Positions 22,031 through 34,972 of a stretch of DNA of 64,000 bases are shown one piece after another (position 1 is the first letter of the stretch; each line of letters opens with the position of its first letter). Source of the DNA: Aquilaria yunnanensis (lineage: Eukaryota > Streptophyta > Magnoliopsida > Malvales > Thymelaeaceae); the NCBI GenBank assembly GCA_039654915.1, contig CM077599.1, positions 25,295,501 through 25,359,500 on the forward strand, in the 5' to 3' direction. The notes beneath the pieces were generated by a model that saw only the letters and a list, made by a program, of their open reading frames with translations, did no database searches and was not told the origin of the DNA. Both the position numbers and the translations under genes were made by a program.

Positions 22031-25000
22031 TATTTACTTGGAATAAGGTTTGATAAGGTGGATTTAGAGTTCATGAGTGTCTTAATCGAGCAGTTGGAAA
22101 ACTTGCATGGAGATCAACATTTCTTGAAGCATTAGTCACTCACTTTCCCTTTCTATACTCAAATCATGAGGGTCTTGACATTTTATTTATGGCTCCTATG
22201 CTGCCCCCTCCATAACCTCTTAGGCATTTTGAAAAAATTTGGTCTCTTGACCCTCATTGTGAAGAAGTGATAGAGGTTGCCTAAAGGCCTAGTCAATCTC
22301 TATCCATTCAGAAAGGATGCAAAAGTGTCGATCAACCTATTCTCACTGGCATGTTTCAGAATTCAGGCAAGTTCGATCTTAGATTTTAGTTAAAGAATGG
22401 GAGCTTGAAAGTTTATATCGCCAACCCATTTCTGATGAGCTCATTCAATGCAAACTTGGCTTAGAGACCAAGTTACATTCTTTTTATGCTAAGGAGGATG
22501 CTTACTGGTAGCAGTAAGTGAAGACACAGTGGCTTCAACTAGGGGATAAAAATTCCAAATATTATCACCAGGTGGCTAACGGCCATTGTAGATGGAATTA
22601 TATCACTTCCATCAGGTCATCCTCAGGCAATACCTTGACTTTACATGTGGATATTCAGGAGGAAATAGTCAGGCATTTTGGTGGTCTATTTCGCTCCTGT
22701 ATCAATTTGTAGGTTCTTTGGATTTTGATGTTATTCCACATCGTGTTACGAATAGTATGAATGACAGTTTGCTCTGGCCTTTCACTAATAAGGAGATTTC
22801 AGCGGCTTTATTTACCATGTATCCTATTAAATCTCCTGGACTTGATAGTTTACCACCATTGTTCTACCAAAAGTATTGGCTTATTATTAATAAAGATATT
22901 TTTTAATATATTAATGGTATCATAAATGTAGGACAAATTCCTTTAGAGATAAATTACATCTATATTGCTCTGGTTTTGAAAGTGCAGTAGCCTAAAAACT
23001 TGTCAGACTTCAATCCTATTAGTTTATGTAGTACGTAATGTACTATATAAGACTATTGCCAAAAGTCCTTGTTAATCACTTGAAGCCGTTACTGCCTTTG
23101 ATTAGTTCTTAGTATCAAAGTGTTTTCATGTGGGGGAGACTTCTAACAGATAATGTGCTTGTTGCTTTAAAGGCTTGTTATCATTTAAGCAATACGCAAT
23201 GCTCAAGGGATGGAGCTCTGGCTTTCAAGCTGGACATGTCTAAGGTTATGATCAGGTGGAATGGCTTTTTCTTAAAAGGGCTACATACAATGGCCTATTT
23301 TTTTGGTTTGATTAATAGAGAACCTTCGTGTAGATTTAACCTTTCCAGTGGTATCCAACAGGGCTGCCCACCTTCATTATATCTGTTTTTATTTTGTGCA
23401 GAAGGCCTCTCATGTCTACTTCAAAAAGCTGAGTGCTAGGGCTAAATTCATGGTATATCTATTAGTAGGCTCAGCCCCACTGTATCTCATTTGCTTTTCA
23501 CTGAGGACAGTCTCCTGCTTATTTGATCTATTAAGGGTGAAGTATGTTCTGTCCTCTTTATTATAAATAATTATCGAGCTACTTTAGGTTAGATAGTGAA
23601 GCATAATAAATCCTTTACATATTTCAGCCCCAAAGTATGTGATAGTGTTTACTCTTTTATCTCTCAAGCACTAGTCGTCCCTAAAATCGGACAAGTATTT
23701 AAAGCTCCCCTGGTTCTTAGGGTGTTAGAAAGTAAATCAATTCAATTTGATAGAATGAATGTCAAATAAACTGTCACCCTGGAAAGCCTTCATCTTGTTG
23801 TAAGCTGGTTGGTTAGTCTTGATCAAATCCGTTGTGTAGGCCATGCCAAGTCATCTCATGAGTGCTTTGTTGATTCCCATTAAGGTTTGCGACAACCTTT
23901 GCCAATTAGTAATTCATTTTTTCTAGGCAAATTCTTATGATAAAAATACCACTACTTGGTGTTCATGGGACTACTTATGTTCTTCAAGGAATAGTGGGGG
24001 CTTGGTCTATGATATTTTTAGGCATTTAATTATGCTTATCTTGCAAAGTAGGGTTGGAGACTCATGCATGATCGCCCATCCCTTTTGTATAAGGTGTTGT
24101 GGGGAAAAAATTTCCCCACCACTACTTTTTTAGGAGCCAGAGAAGAACCCCACTCATTAGTGTCCCCTTTTTAGAAAGGTCTTATAGCTGGCAAGTGTGT
24201 TCTGTGAGGTGGAGGCATTTGGAAAGTTGGTAAGGGTACCTCAATTAATGTATGAAAGGACAATTAGCTTCCATTCAACGAATTTCCCAAACCTATCACA
24301 CAGGTGCTTCTTAGTCTCGAGGTGTTTTCTATCTCTTACCTGATAATGAATGATGGTACTTCTTAGCGTGTTTCGATGCTTAAGGTCCTTTTCCATCTAA
24401 AGGATGTGGCAAGCATTCTACAAATACCCCTCTTATCAGCATTTAGGGAGGACTTGTTTACGTGGGAGATGACATCTTCAGGTCAATTCTTAGTTAAAAA
24501 TGCTTTCCATATTACTTTTGCGCTACTCAAAAGATGTCTCCCATGGGAAAGTAACTAAGTGAAAATTATTGTTGAGACATTTGATTCACCCATGGCCTTA
24601 ATTATTTTGGTAGTGGTTTATTGCTGGTGCTTTCTTGACCTGAGATAATCTTATCATTAGAGGTATGGAAGTGCCTTCTTTTTGTGCAATTTGCGGTTTA
24701 AATTTTGAATCGATCTCCCATTTCTTAATGACCTGCCCTTTTACTGTCAAAATTTAGGACTATTTGAATATGCAGACTCTTTTCTCTACAACTATATCTT
24801 TGTTTGAGTGGTTCTCAAGTCAAGTTTCAAGTTTCATAGTAGGTCAACCTTTTTGTCATTATGGGCTAGTACTTATTGTGGAATCGAAACAAAGTAGTTT
24901 TTGAATTTATTTGTTTTACCCCAAGGAAATTGATGGAGGCAATAAAGGTGTGGTCAGCTAATTGGTAGACCTCATTCCATTTTCCACCCCAACCCTAACT

Positions 25001-25531
25001 GACCCTGTCCTCCTCTTGTTGGTCCCTTCCACTTACAGGATGTATAAAAATCAATGTGGATGTTGCAGCTTTTTCCCTTTTGCGTGTGAGTTTAATTGAA
25101 ATTATTGCTCGTGATTTAACTGGTTCACCACTGTTTATTTCCTAGTTGTCATTTGAGAAGTAGGGCGATCAATCTACTATGATGGAAGCCATGACCATTC
25201 TTCATGGTCTTGTCAAAGCAAGGGCAAGTGGGTTTTAAAAAATCATTATAGAATCTGATGCTGCCACCTTAGTTCGTGATCTACATAGTAAGGATGGCCA
25301 TTCACTTTAAACTTTTGGTGTCATTTTAGATGATATTCGTTATCAGAGCTCTTTTTTTTTGTGTTTTTTTGTTTATGTCAGTTACTCTTTAAAGTCAGTT
25401 GTGCACTCGATAGCCCTTTTGAGTCCTTTTGTAATTGGCTACATTGATTAGCCTCATCCATACCCTATATGGTTGGATTTGACTCTCTCCAATTAATGAA
25501 ATGCACATAGTTTATTTCAATAAAAAAACAC
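22031..25531 (+). pseudogene. L1-type LINE ORF2 remnant, 5'-truncated
   Basis: In order on the plus strand with stops and shifts: end of the endonuclease region (AVGKLAWRSTFLEALVTHFP, about 22090); linker WLQLGDKNSKYYHQVANG (22530); RT entry (IKSPGLDSLPPLFYQKYW, 22830); RT core KLDMSK and SGIQQGCPPSLYLF (23230-23390); zinc knuckle CAICGLNFESISHFLMTCPF (about 24690); and an RNase H-like end with INVDVAAF (25050), ILHGLVKARASGF and IIIESDAATLVRDLHSKDGH (25200-25300). The RT active-site YADD region is not intact. The element ends near ATAAAAAAACA (25531), a short A-rich tail. It cannot mobilise itself. Its first part lies close behind germin-like gene 3. Confidence 0.87.
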
Positions 25532-25539
25532 ATGCATGT

Positions 25540-26640
25540 TTTTCTACGACTCTAAAAATAATAAACTTATAAACTTTAAGGCTTTACTTTTCTGCATTAT
25601 TAGGTTAAATTTATTGAAATTAAGTTAGAAAGTGATATAAACCTGAACATATGTAAATCAATTGCCCAACTCAATATTTATACAATCAAACCTAATTTAT
25701 TTAAGTTAAAAAAAAAAAGAAATTAAAGATAATAAAAAAAAAACACAAATCATCTTTTTTTTTCTTTGGCTTTCTTTGTCGCTTGATTGGTCTCATTCAC
25801 TATGACTTTGATAACATTGGTTATCAAATTTATATGAAGTGGATACAACTGAACAAAATGCAAATGATGATATAAGTGTTTGCCTATGTGTTTGACACCT
25901 TTTAAATGATGAAACGACAAGAGAAAGGAAAGGAAGATATGAACTTTGAAGATGATAATATTGATATTATCATTGTTCATGATGTTTAACATGCTCAATT
26001 AGATGATTAAGATATTCTTAACTTCTTATTATGAATTGTGCATTTTAGAATTTTTTTTTTATTTTACATTTATGGATGACACTTTTTTATGACATTAGAG
26101 TATTAGTAAATAAAAATATTGTGTAACATGAATTTTCTTAGATAATTCAGATGATAATAGTTTTTTTTAATCTTTTTGTAAGAACTTTTGGGAAGAATTT
26201 TATGAGTCTAAAAATTTTTAAAATTTTACGATTTTTTGAATTTACAAATTTTTACGACTTTATGGCTGTAGAAAAATGAAAATACCTCTAGATAGAAACT
26301 TGACTTTGATAACCTTGTTCTAGACATCATAGTTCCAAACTCCCCAATCATTAATCAGTGAATTGGGGATCCTACTCCTAAATCCATCTCGTCTTCATAT
26401 TAACTTTTTCTTCTTAGGTGAATCAGATTTTATATTCCTCTGAGGTTAGATGAAGAACCAAAGGCCTTCAATAAGCCAACTTCCAAACTTCACATGAGAA
26501 CAACCACATTCAATAAGTCTTACAATTGGTAAGCCATAAAATGACATACAAACACATCTTTCCTATATACAAATTCATTTAGAGCTGTTGTAAGTATATA
26601 ACAAAACAAAAAGAAACACTAACCTAACTAGTCATTTCAC
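25540..26640. other. AT-rich stretch, no gene seen
   Basis: A- and T-runs and short frames only. A minus-strand frame at 25750-25998 is low-complexity His/Ile/Asn-rich and not supported. Confidence 0.4.
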
Positions 26641-26683
26641 CAATAAAACTTCAAGCGATGAGTTCCTAAAAACCATTACTATT

Positions 26684-27470
26684 GATAGCTTTCTTCTTCT
26701 CCTCCCACATTTTCTTCAGGTGCTATTAATGGGAGTCAAAGTAACATCCTCTACAAGCAAAAAGACAATGTAAGAATCCAGACCATGCCACTAATATACA
26801 AACCTAGGAAATCTAAGCAAAATGATATTAATTTTAAGAACAATCAAAATGATCAGAAGGTTACCAATGCCACCAATTCTCATTCTAGAATGAGCAAGTG
26901 CCTTAAGGGTAAACTGTGCACCAGGACCAGGGGTCTTTGTCTTATTTTCTCCTGTCATGTAAAGCTTGAGCGTTAATGTGTAGGGTGGTGACACCATTGG
27001 CATTTGATAAGAATATAGAGTTTTTCAGTCCCAACACAGAAAAGGACATCCAAATATTCACAGTAGGTTCTTTAACCCCTTCCCTAAAAATAAATAAATA
27101 AATAAAACCCACAAAAAATACAAAATAAAAAGAAAAAATTATGAGAAATGTTGATTAAAATGATCAAATAGATTATACCCCTGTAATATCCAAATCCAAC
27201 CATAGGCATGAACTAATATAGTTCTAACCTATGATATTGACCAAAGTTTCTCTTCCATAAAGGTCAGTTATATGCTACAAATTATGAAAACCCACACAAT
27301 CAAAATAGAACAAATACCATGCTGATTGGAACAGCTCTCCTAAAATTGCTCAAAACTTGAAGTACAATAAAAGTATCATTAATGATGCAAAGATGTGGGC
27401 AACACCAAAACATGTTCCTCTTCTTGGATGGCAGGCCCAAGGGTGATGATTATTCCTTAGATCATGAACT
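26684..27470 (-). pseudogene. RPS14: Ribosomal protein uS11 (RPS14) pseudogene retaining an intron
   Basis: On the minus strand three blocks of 40S protein uS11 appear in order. At 27470-27370, AAGGAA-AATCATCACCCTTGGGCC and GTTTTGGTGTTGCCCACATC match the nucleotide pattern for the family's VTLGP and FGVAHIFAS, with frame breaks. At about 26985-26860, GVTTLHI, then after a frameshift [11 protein letters not shown] and [14 protein letters not shown], give the conserved central signature. An intron with GTAACC...TTGTAG borders follows (about 26858-26751), then EDVTLTPINST, a stop where the family has Arg, and RKCGRRRRKL. Stops and shifts show it is dead. The correctly placed intron means it came from genomic duplication rather than from a reverse-transcribed mRNA. 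The family protein is about 150 residues and sits on the small-subunit platform. Confidence 0.85.
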
Positions 27471-27693
27471 TTTCTCATCAACTCTAACATCATCCAGAAA
27501 TATGTATACAAGTAAAGCTAAAAATCAGTTGAATAAACAACACAAAACTCATGATTTAGAAGCAAATTTTTACAAGTATTTATATAGACAAACATAGAGG
27601 GAATGCTACTAATTCTGACAAAATCAACTTGAAACATGAATATGTAAAATAGAAAAACTCATACATCATTAGGATCTCTTATTATCAAGGTAC

Positions 27694-28344
27694 TAAATAC
27701 CGTTACCGCTAGGTATACCACATCTCATATTTTTAAGGTATACCATTAGATATACTATACTGTATACCACTACCGTTTTCACAAATTAGAATATTATTTT
27801 AAGATAAAATAAATTAAATAAAATTTATTTGCACATTTTTATATGTATTCTAATTTTTCTCATCATAATTTATCAATTATAAATGAAATATAAGTGAAAG
27901 AAGATACTTTTTTACACAAAAAAACATAAAAATATTATATATAAGGAAAAAAATATTACTCAGCAAAAAAACTAATTTATTGATAGAAGAGAAAAAAAAT
28001 AAATAATACTTTAATAAATATTACTCAACAAAAAAATTAATTTTGGTTTTAAGTGAAGAAATTTAGTAATTATATTTTACTATTTTACATATTTATGTAT
28101 AACATTGTTATGTAAAATGGTAAAAAAAATCTCATAGATGTCTGTAAAAAATAGAATGTCACAATACGTACCTCATGATATTTACAGTATACTACAATTT
28201 TTTGATAAAATGTACATAAAAAGTGACTAGTATGCAAAATATCGTAAGATGCTGCGGTATTTCGTGTGAAAAAAATGACAAAACGCAAAAAAAATTTGTA
28301 CCACGTACCACTTAGCTACAGTAAGTGTTATACTGCGGTATTTA
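27694..28344. mobile_element. TAAATACCG inverted-repeat element, copy 1
   Basis: Ends TAAATACCGTTACCGC and, reversed from the right, TAAATACCGCAGTATAAC. Inside are many GTATACC/GGTATAC motifs. The core (AATATTATTTTAAGATAAAA, TTTTTATATGTATTCTAA, TTTTTCTCATCATAATTT) is shared in reverse orientation with the copy at 46474-47177. No coding capacity; target duplication not identified. Confidence 0.7.
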
Positions 28345-28811
28345 ATTCCATGCTTTCAATTTGGTTTTTTCATTATGTCTTGCTATGTTCTTCTTAGTAT
28401 TATCTAGGATGTATCTAGGTATATGTGTTCATATAATGGAGTATATCTTTTAACTATCTAGATTTGTGGCTCAAGTTGGATACTTATTGGTTGAATCTAT
28501 GTTATACAATTGATGTTTCCTTTCTTACTTGTCTATTTCTCCTTGCACTTCATGTTTCATCAATTTTTTTCACAATTAATGATATCTTAGATTTAGGGGT
28601 ATTTGAGAAAATCTCTCTAAGTTGGAACAAGATGCAGATTTGGTGTGGTGTGGAGATTAATCAACTTGCAATGCATTAGAAAAAAACTAGAGCCACATCA
28701 ACCTTATTGTTTAAGTCTATCTTTCTCTCAACAAAGTAATTTTGGTGTCATTTCAGGGAAAGATTGTGAATTGGATAGTTAATATTAGAGCTAAAGTTTC
28801 AATTCTAGAAA

Positions 28812-29044
28812 ACCCAATTTGCTTTAACTAAATTAACTTAATCTAAAATAAGTTATTTTTATTTTGTACATCTTTTTTAACCGAAAATAATTTAATTTGA
28901 AAGTGAATATTATATAGATGTAATAATTCACTAAAAATAAAAATTTTATGATGTTATTAACTTTTTGAAAATTTTTTCTTTTTTGGGCATTAAAAGAAAA
29001 AAATTCATAAAAATTAATAATATTAAAAAAAAAATTAATGACTA
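28812..29044. mobile_element. Foldback MITE family A, truncated copy
   Basis: Contains TTAACTTAATCTAAAATAAG, TTGTACATCTTTTTTAACC and AATTTGAAAGTGAATATTA, the left-arm blocks of family A. The right arm is missing after about 29040. Confidence 0.6.
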
Positions 29045-30865
29045 TTAAATTTTCATTTTAGTTTTTGTGTTTTCCATATTCAAACTTAGCTATATAACTT
29101 TGATACAATTTTCAAGCAAGTCATTAAACTTTCAAAAGTCACAATTTAGTCACTAAATTTTATAAGAGAAATGTTTATAAGAGAAAAATTGGAAAGAGGA
29201 ACAAAATTTTTTATGCTTTATTCTCTGCATCAAATCAAATATATTGAACAATATAGAATAAAGGGAATATAGGCTAATCTAAAAACAATTATGACGTACT
29301 AGAAAAATAAAACAACAAAAAGTCAAAAGTGGGCAATTTGAGCTGTTTCAATTTGTAATTCTTTCCAAAGAATATATCAATTTTGATATACTTTAACTTG
29401 GTGATTTTTTTATTGGCCTAAATACTCAAGGTGCCTTGAAGTATCATCACTTGGATAGACAACCCCATCAAATATGACTCGTTATGACTCAGTTACTTAA
29501 TTATTAAAAATCAAACAATTTAGTTCCGGAAGAAGTCATGTGATATCACATGGGCCATCTAGTCATCAGTCACTAATGACAGCTCGAGTCTTTGTCAAGC
29601 TTAAACATGTCCCACTTTCTTGAAGTATCATCACTTGGATAAATGACTCCTTTAATTATAACTCACTAGCTACTACCCTATTTATTACTTTTTTATATTA
29701 TACGTATCATAAGATTTTGAATATTTATTCACTTATCATTAGTTATATTTTATTTGAAATATCATATGTATAAAAATATATTACTTTATTTTATTATATT
29801 TGATTTTAGCATTTCCTAAAATGAAATTTACATAAAATAAGAAATTAAATTTAAATTAATGTACAATATTATTTTTACTTCAAATAAATACTGAATTATA
29901 TTAATATTTACATACATTTTTTAGTTATTAGTTAATTTTTACTGATGTTATCTTAATTAATTATTTGTTGCACACATCATAAGCACCAATGTGACTTTGT
30001 CATGATTAACTTTAAAATGAAAAACTTTATAATTGGTATACCTACATATATACAAAAATTAATTAACAAATAGAACTCTATGGCTTTGCCAAAATGTTAA
30101 TTTTTCTCTTTTATTCCATGAGTGCTATTGGACTTAAACAAGATAAGTTAAAATAAGATACAAATTCACCACCAATGTACTAAACAAATTAACCATAAAA
30201 AAAATATAAATTAGAATACATAATTCCTAATTTATTCTATTCACTTAACTGTATTCTTCCTTCAAGTGGTTCCTCAGCTAGTCCAATAAATACCATATAA
30301 GAGACATCATGAATGGCTTCGTTGATAGATTCGTTGCCTAAAATTGTCGTCCTGTAGTGCAGGTTAGGTAAGCCAGGTCATTGGGGAGCAAAATCAGATT
30401 ATATCTCCTTGTTGATAGGCATGATGGAGAGCAAATTAGGCCTAGTGAAGGTTTGGGCTAATGATGGTGATGGACAAAGAACATGATTGACCGAGTCAAT
30501 AGTTAGGCTTAAATGGTGATGTGTGCAAAATTGGGCCACAAACCTCAACTTGGCTTCTCCTCTCCTAGTGGTGGTCTTAAAGGCCATGTGGTTGCTTGGG
30601 TAAGAACACAGTTTATGTCAATTTAAAATCTAAGCATTCCCATATCACAGTTGTAGCTAAGCATTCCTAAATCATAGTCATGATGAGGGTCATCTGCCTG
30701 AGTCATGATACTTTAGGGAAACGAGAGGTATTTAGATCCCCATGATTGAGATAGAGACTTTGCTGTGGTTAGTGATTGACAATTAGGCAATCCACATGAC
30801 ACATTGTGACCGCTTCAAGGACTAAATCATTTATTTTTTTATAGTTAGGGAATTGAATCATAATA
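29045..30865. other. Intergenic stretch with a short spaced repeat
   Basis: CTTGAAGTATCATCACTTGG occurs at about 29436 and again at about 29620 in the same orientation. A minus-strand frame (30399-30587) has no recognisable motif. No supported gene. Confidence 0.4.
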
Positions 30866-30869
30866 AGTA

Positions 30870-31516
30870 CTCCCTAGGTCCCATGTTGTTTGAAACAAAT
30901 GGTTTTGCATGAAGTTTTAGGTGAGGTTTGTGAAAGCACGCATTTTCTTATTATGCCCCTGTCTCCGTGCGTCTTCGTGTCACTCCATTGGTTTTGATTT
31001 GTCGGTCTCAATCCATCAATCGGTCTCATCTCCTCTATTCGTCGATCAGTCTTGTCATGTCGATTCATAGATTGGTCTCACCGTCTCAATTCCTCACGTT
31101 GATCGAAGATCCTTCGATCGTCTCTGTCTGTCATCTCCTGTCGCCTTTGTTTGTTGTCTGTCGTCGCCTTCTTCGATCGTCTACTGTCACCTTTATCGAT
31201 CGTCTCCATCTTCAATCCTTCGGCTGTCACCCGCTTCGATTTGCTATTGCTTCCGTTAGATGTTCGCTTCCATCTGTCACCTCGTCGTTGTCGCCTCCTC
31301 ACCATCATCTTCGTCCATCTATCTATGCTTAGATCAAAGGAGAGAACAAAGCAATGACATTGGCTGTAGGTTTTAGGGTAGAACAAAGGAATGAAGAGAT
31401 GGTAAATGGTATAATGGTAAAGAAATATGGTAAAATTTACTTAAAAAGAAAATATTTCAAAAAATTTGGGACAATCCAAAATACAAAGTATTTAAAAAAA
31501 TATGGAACAAATAGAG
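30870..31516. mobile_element. Mariner/Stowaway-like element
   Basis: Starts CTCCCTAGGTCCCATG after TA; the opposite end reversed reads CTCTATTTGTTCCATA, also next to TA. CTCCCT-GTCCC ends with TA target sites are typical of plant Tc1/mariner and Stowaway elements. The segments on either side (GTCATCTGCCTGAGTCATGATAC near 30690 and TTATTTGTCTGAGTCACGATAC near 31530) resemble each other, so the flank itself is duplicated. Pyrimidine/GC-rich interior with no transposase motif. Confidence 0.6.
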
Positions 31517-31822
31517 TAATAGTTAAGGAGGTTATTTGTCTGAGTCACGATACTTCAGGGAGCAGGAAGTATGCGGGCATCTTTTTATCTTTTTGGTAAA
31601 TATCTGGATTTCGATAGACTTTGCCCTTGATAAATTTTTTTTATTCATTTTGGTAACACGAGAATTATCCCGACGAAGTGGCCGATTTTTCGCTCCCGAC
31701 CCCCACGCCAACACCAGCAGGCTTCGTCTTCACCTCTTTCCACGTCACTGAATCCCTCGCGCACAGACGTCTCTCAAACTGTCGTCCGCACGGACTCCAA
31801 CCTCGAACCCGACCCTGCTCTC

Positions 31823-32551
31823 ATGGATTCAATCGGCCCGACCCGGTTCCGCCACCGCCCCTCTGGCTCCGCCGAGCGCTTCCTGGGCGCGTACACTCAT
31901 GAGCCATCCCATCCTGACCAGCCCTCTTCTTCCTCCGACGAACTTAACGAGGACGATATATTCTTTTCCAACGACCTGTACTACAACGAAGCCAACACTG
32001 CTTCCGCCGCCAGCCGAGACCAACGGACTGCCCCTCCGTCGTCTTCTTCCGGCATCCGCCGCCAGAAATCCCTCCCGACCTCTGAAAACTTCGGAATCCT
32101 GGCCGCCCTCCGTGACCCGACCCGACCTCACTCCCACTTCTATCAGAAACCATCCCTCTCCACTCCCATTGCTTCCGCTTCCTCAGCCTCTCCGCTTTCC
32201 TCGTCGTCGTCTTCTTCATCTTCGCGGATGATTCCTTCCATTCCCAAGCCGCCGCAGGAGAGAATTCCTGCTTCTTCGTTGTCCTTTGGGAGACATCCTC
32301 AGTCAGCGCCTGTGAACGTGCCGCTGCTGGCGAAGGCCGTGAGGAAGCGAAACAATTTCGATGACGATTACGATGTGGAGGAGGAGTTAGAAGGGGAGAT
32401 GTTGCCGCCGCACGAGATTGTGGCGAGGAGCTCCGCCCAGTCGCCTCTGTTAGCTTGCTCGGTGCTGGAGGGAGTGGGACGAACGCTTAAAGGGAGAGAC
32501 CTCAGGCAGGTAAGGAATGCCATCTGGAGACAAACAGGGTTTCTTGATTGA
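31823..32551 (+). CDS. S40-type senescence regulator (DUF584)
   Basis: Intact single-exon 242-residue protein. It has a disordered, Ser/Pro-rich N-terminal half (several S runs at about 128-136), a conserved RRQKSLP motif (about 78-84), a PASSLSFG motif, an acidic EEELEGEMLPPHE segment, and the hallmark C-terminus with SVLEGVGRTLKGRDLRQVRN ending in TGFLD. This is the plant-specific Senescence_reg family (S40), small nuclear or cytosolic proteins linked to leaf senescence and stress hormones; the exact biochemical role is not established. The ATG is followed by MDSIGPTRFRHR, a usual start for the family. CAGGTAAGG inside the DLRQVR codons resembles a splice donor but the frame continues to the conserved end, so no intron is invoked. 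It stands alone between a mariner-like element and degenerate DNA. Confidence 0.93.
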   Translation: MDSIGPTRFRHRPSGSAERFLGAYTHEPSHPDQPSSSSDELNEDDIFFSNDLYYNEANTASAASRDQRTAPPSSSSGIRRQKSLPTSENFGILAALRDPTRPHSHFYQKPSLSTPIASASSASPLSSSSSSSSSRMIPSIPKPPQERIPASSLSFGRHPQSAPVNVPLLAKAVRKRNNFDDDYDVEEELEGEMLPPHEIVARSSAQSPLLACSVLEGVGRTLKGRDLRQVRNAIWRQTGFLD

Positions 32552-33112
32552 ATCTGTTGCCTATTGCAACTTGTTGTTCTTGTCTTTGGTTGGGGTAGGA
32601 AATTTGTTGTTCGTTTCTTCTTTTAGTTCCTATGTACTATGGTTCTTGATTATGGATCTGGTGTTTGATTTAATATCATACTGATTTGAATACTTCGAAC
32701 GGGAACCAAAGGAAAGGCGTTCTTTTGTTAGCTCACTTAATCTCACAAACACTAACATCAAAGCCATCGTTTTGTTACCTAACTTCATCTCACAAACACT
32801 AGAAACATTTGGGCCGATGTTGTTCTTCAGAAGAAATCCTGTTGTTTAGTGTTTTTTTCCTCGTTTGATTTTTGTGTGTGGTGGAGAAGAAATTCATTTT
32901 AAGAAGCTAGGAGCATAACTTTCCATTCAATTTAAGAAGCTAGCAGCATTTCGAGCTTTCCATTCTTCGAAGAACCCATCAGTCCGAGTGAGTAAAAAAA
33001 TGTGAATCTTTACTGGGGTTGCTTCATTAAGTTTTTGTCTTGAGTATGAGGGAATGCTATGTGAGTGTTTTTTTAATGGAATACGAGAAAGATTGGCTTT
33101 CCACTAATTTGG

Positions 33113-33448
33113 TTGTCAAATTGCATAATCTTGATGTTATGCACTTCTCAGAATCTCAGGCAGAGTTCTCAACACTGTTCTAAAAGGTTCATCGGAGATG
33201 CAGTGTTATTTGGTCTTTGGCAGCATATTCAAGAAGACATTTTGGACTTTCATTTTATGGTCGATAGGGAATTAGATAAAATTTACAAACAGAAAATATA
33301 TGGAAAGGCTTTTGTTCGCAGCCTATGTCATAATACAAAGCCTCGGAGTAGCAGTCAGCACCCATTTATACATGGCAGAGGCGTAGAATACATAACGAAA
33401 AAAGTTATTCCTGGGTTTGTCCTAGATAGCATACCTGCTGCTGCTTGA
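33113..33448 (+). CDS. Unrecognised open frame downstream of the S40-like gene
   Basis: 111 codons. The middle (GLWQHIQEDILDFHFMVDRE, then LDKIYKQKIYGKAFVRSL) has protein-like composition, and the frame ends KKVIPGFVLDSIPAAA. There is no signal peptide or motif that I recognise. It could be the last exon of a decayed gene or chance. The ATG is not supported by context. Confidence 0.25.
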   Translation: MSNCIILMLCTSQNLRQSSQHCSKRFIGDAVLFGLWQHIQEDILDFHFMVDRELDKIYKQKIYGKAFVRSLCHNTKPRSSSQHPFIHGRGVEYITKKVIPGFVLDSIPAAA

Positions 33449-33449
33449 T

Positions 33450-34970
33450 TCCCCTCTGGATAGGTACTTGCCGGGCCTTCCGCAAGCAGCTGACTTAGTG
33501 TCCACCTGTAATCTATAGTGAATGGAGTTAGTTTTGGGGTTTGAAGGTATGTTAGAGTTTAGAAGCTGCGCAGCCTTCTTCAAAATCATTGATTGTGCTT
33601 GTGATCAAGCAGATGACAGTTTTTTCTAGCTGAGGATGAACTGTCAACATTTGAGGGGAAATTCATGTGAGCGCAGCATCGAGGACCTGTTGGCTTATGT
33701 CTCATGTTGTGGTTCTATCATTCTGAGACAGCAAACTTAATGGAAAAAGTTGGTGTGCAATGATCTAAAATTGATTAAATAGTGGAAAATAAAAGGTAGG
33801 CAAGCACTTTAGAATTGCCACACACCAAGGTATTCAGCATCAAGATTGGTTCTATAGCAGGGGATGATTATTATGATTGGTGCTTCCACTATGTTTACTT
33901 GATCTCTTGATTAACATTCTGGAACCTTATATCTATGAATTCATAGTAGTAATTTTTTTCCCTTCTCTCTACTCTAGAATAGGGACGGCCAGAACAGTCT
34001 TAAGAATGTAAATGCAGAATGATGGCCATCTTAAGAAGAGATAGAGGTATTTTCATAAACCCAACATGTGTTGGGCAAAATGCTTTAGCTTTCACTTCCA
34101 ACCTGGCAGAGAGCCTGAATTTTGCACGGCATACGATGGATCAATGGCTAGATGGGCGTTTGCAACTTATTGATTGATTGCTGTTGCTTGAAAAAAAAAA
34201 GTGTCAATTAGATCCATATGTTTCTCTCACGAAAGGTCATAAGATCTTTTTTCTATCAACTCATGTGGTAGTACCAGGAAAGGATTTTTGGAAGTGGCAA
34301 GTAAGTCGGAAGTAGTTCTTTGGGTTTCCTCATATGGGATGCTAATCTGCTTCGTGACAACTTTCTGCATTTGTTCTTCTAGGTTGGTCTCTAAAAGATG
34401 CAAAAGTGGATTGTTATTAACATCTATGGTCAATGGAATCTGCCTTAACATGATATGCAGATGATCTTGGAAACATGACAGCCATCATGTCAGCCTGCAC
34501 TGCTGATTCATTTGGCAAAAGCACTTGTAACTACTAGTCGGGGTTTCAGATAATAACATGTTTGAGAGGGAAGCCATGTTTTGCTTTTGAAGGGATATTT
34601 GTTTATCCTATTGGGTAGAATTGTTCAGATGTAACTTGATGTCCTGCCTTTGGTTCTAGAATAGCAAAACTTATAGGAGCCCTAGACAATTCTCTATTGG
34701 TAGAGCGCATGCATTTCTGGTTTTGCTGTTTTTGAGGCTCGTGACTGGCACGGGCATATGTAGCAGCATAGTGAAGAGGAACATCAGCAACTTTACTGCT
34801 TCTCTGGAAAATCTGTAGCTTGGCGTAACAGATGCCTTCACTGTAAGTTTTGGCACCTCATACTTGATTAGGGTGGCATTCTTGACTCCGGACATTCTTT
34901 ATGGCATATGGCTTTGAAACTCATCCAATTTGATCAACAACAATAGCAGCAGCCATATTATTAGCATTGC
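33450..34970 (-). other. Degenerate possible coding traces on the minus strand
   Basis: The minus strand shows broken protein-like runs (LLHLLETNLEEQMQKVV and IPYEETQRTTSDLLATS near 34250-34400; DVPLHYAATYARASHEP near 34740-34800) separated by stops. They may be one old pseudogene into which the MITE at 34981 later inserted. Family not recognised. Confidence 0.25.
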
Positions 34971-34972
34971 CA

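Noticed and set aside
31078..31386. Overlapping frames on both strands (102-121 codons) upstream of the S40-type gene
   Set aside because: They lie within the mariner-like element in TCGTC-rich repetitive sequence and lack protein motifs.
32510..32520. Splice donor-like CAGGTAAGG in the S40-type gene
   Set aside because: The uninterrupted frame gives the complete conserved family C-terminus, so an intron is not needed.
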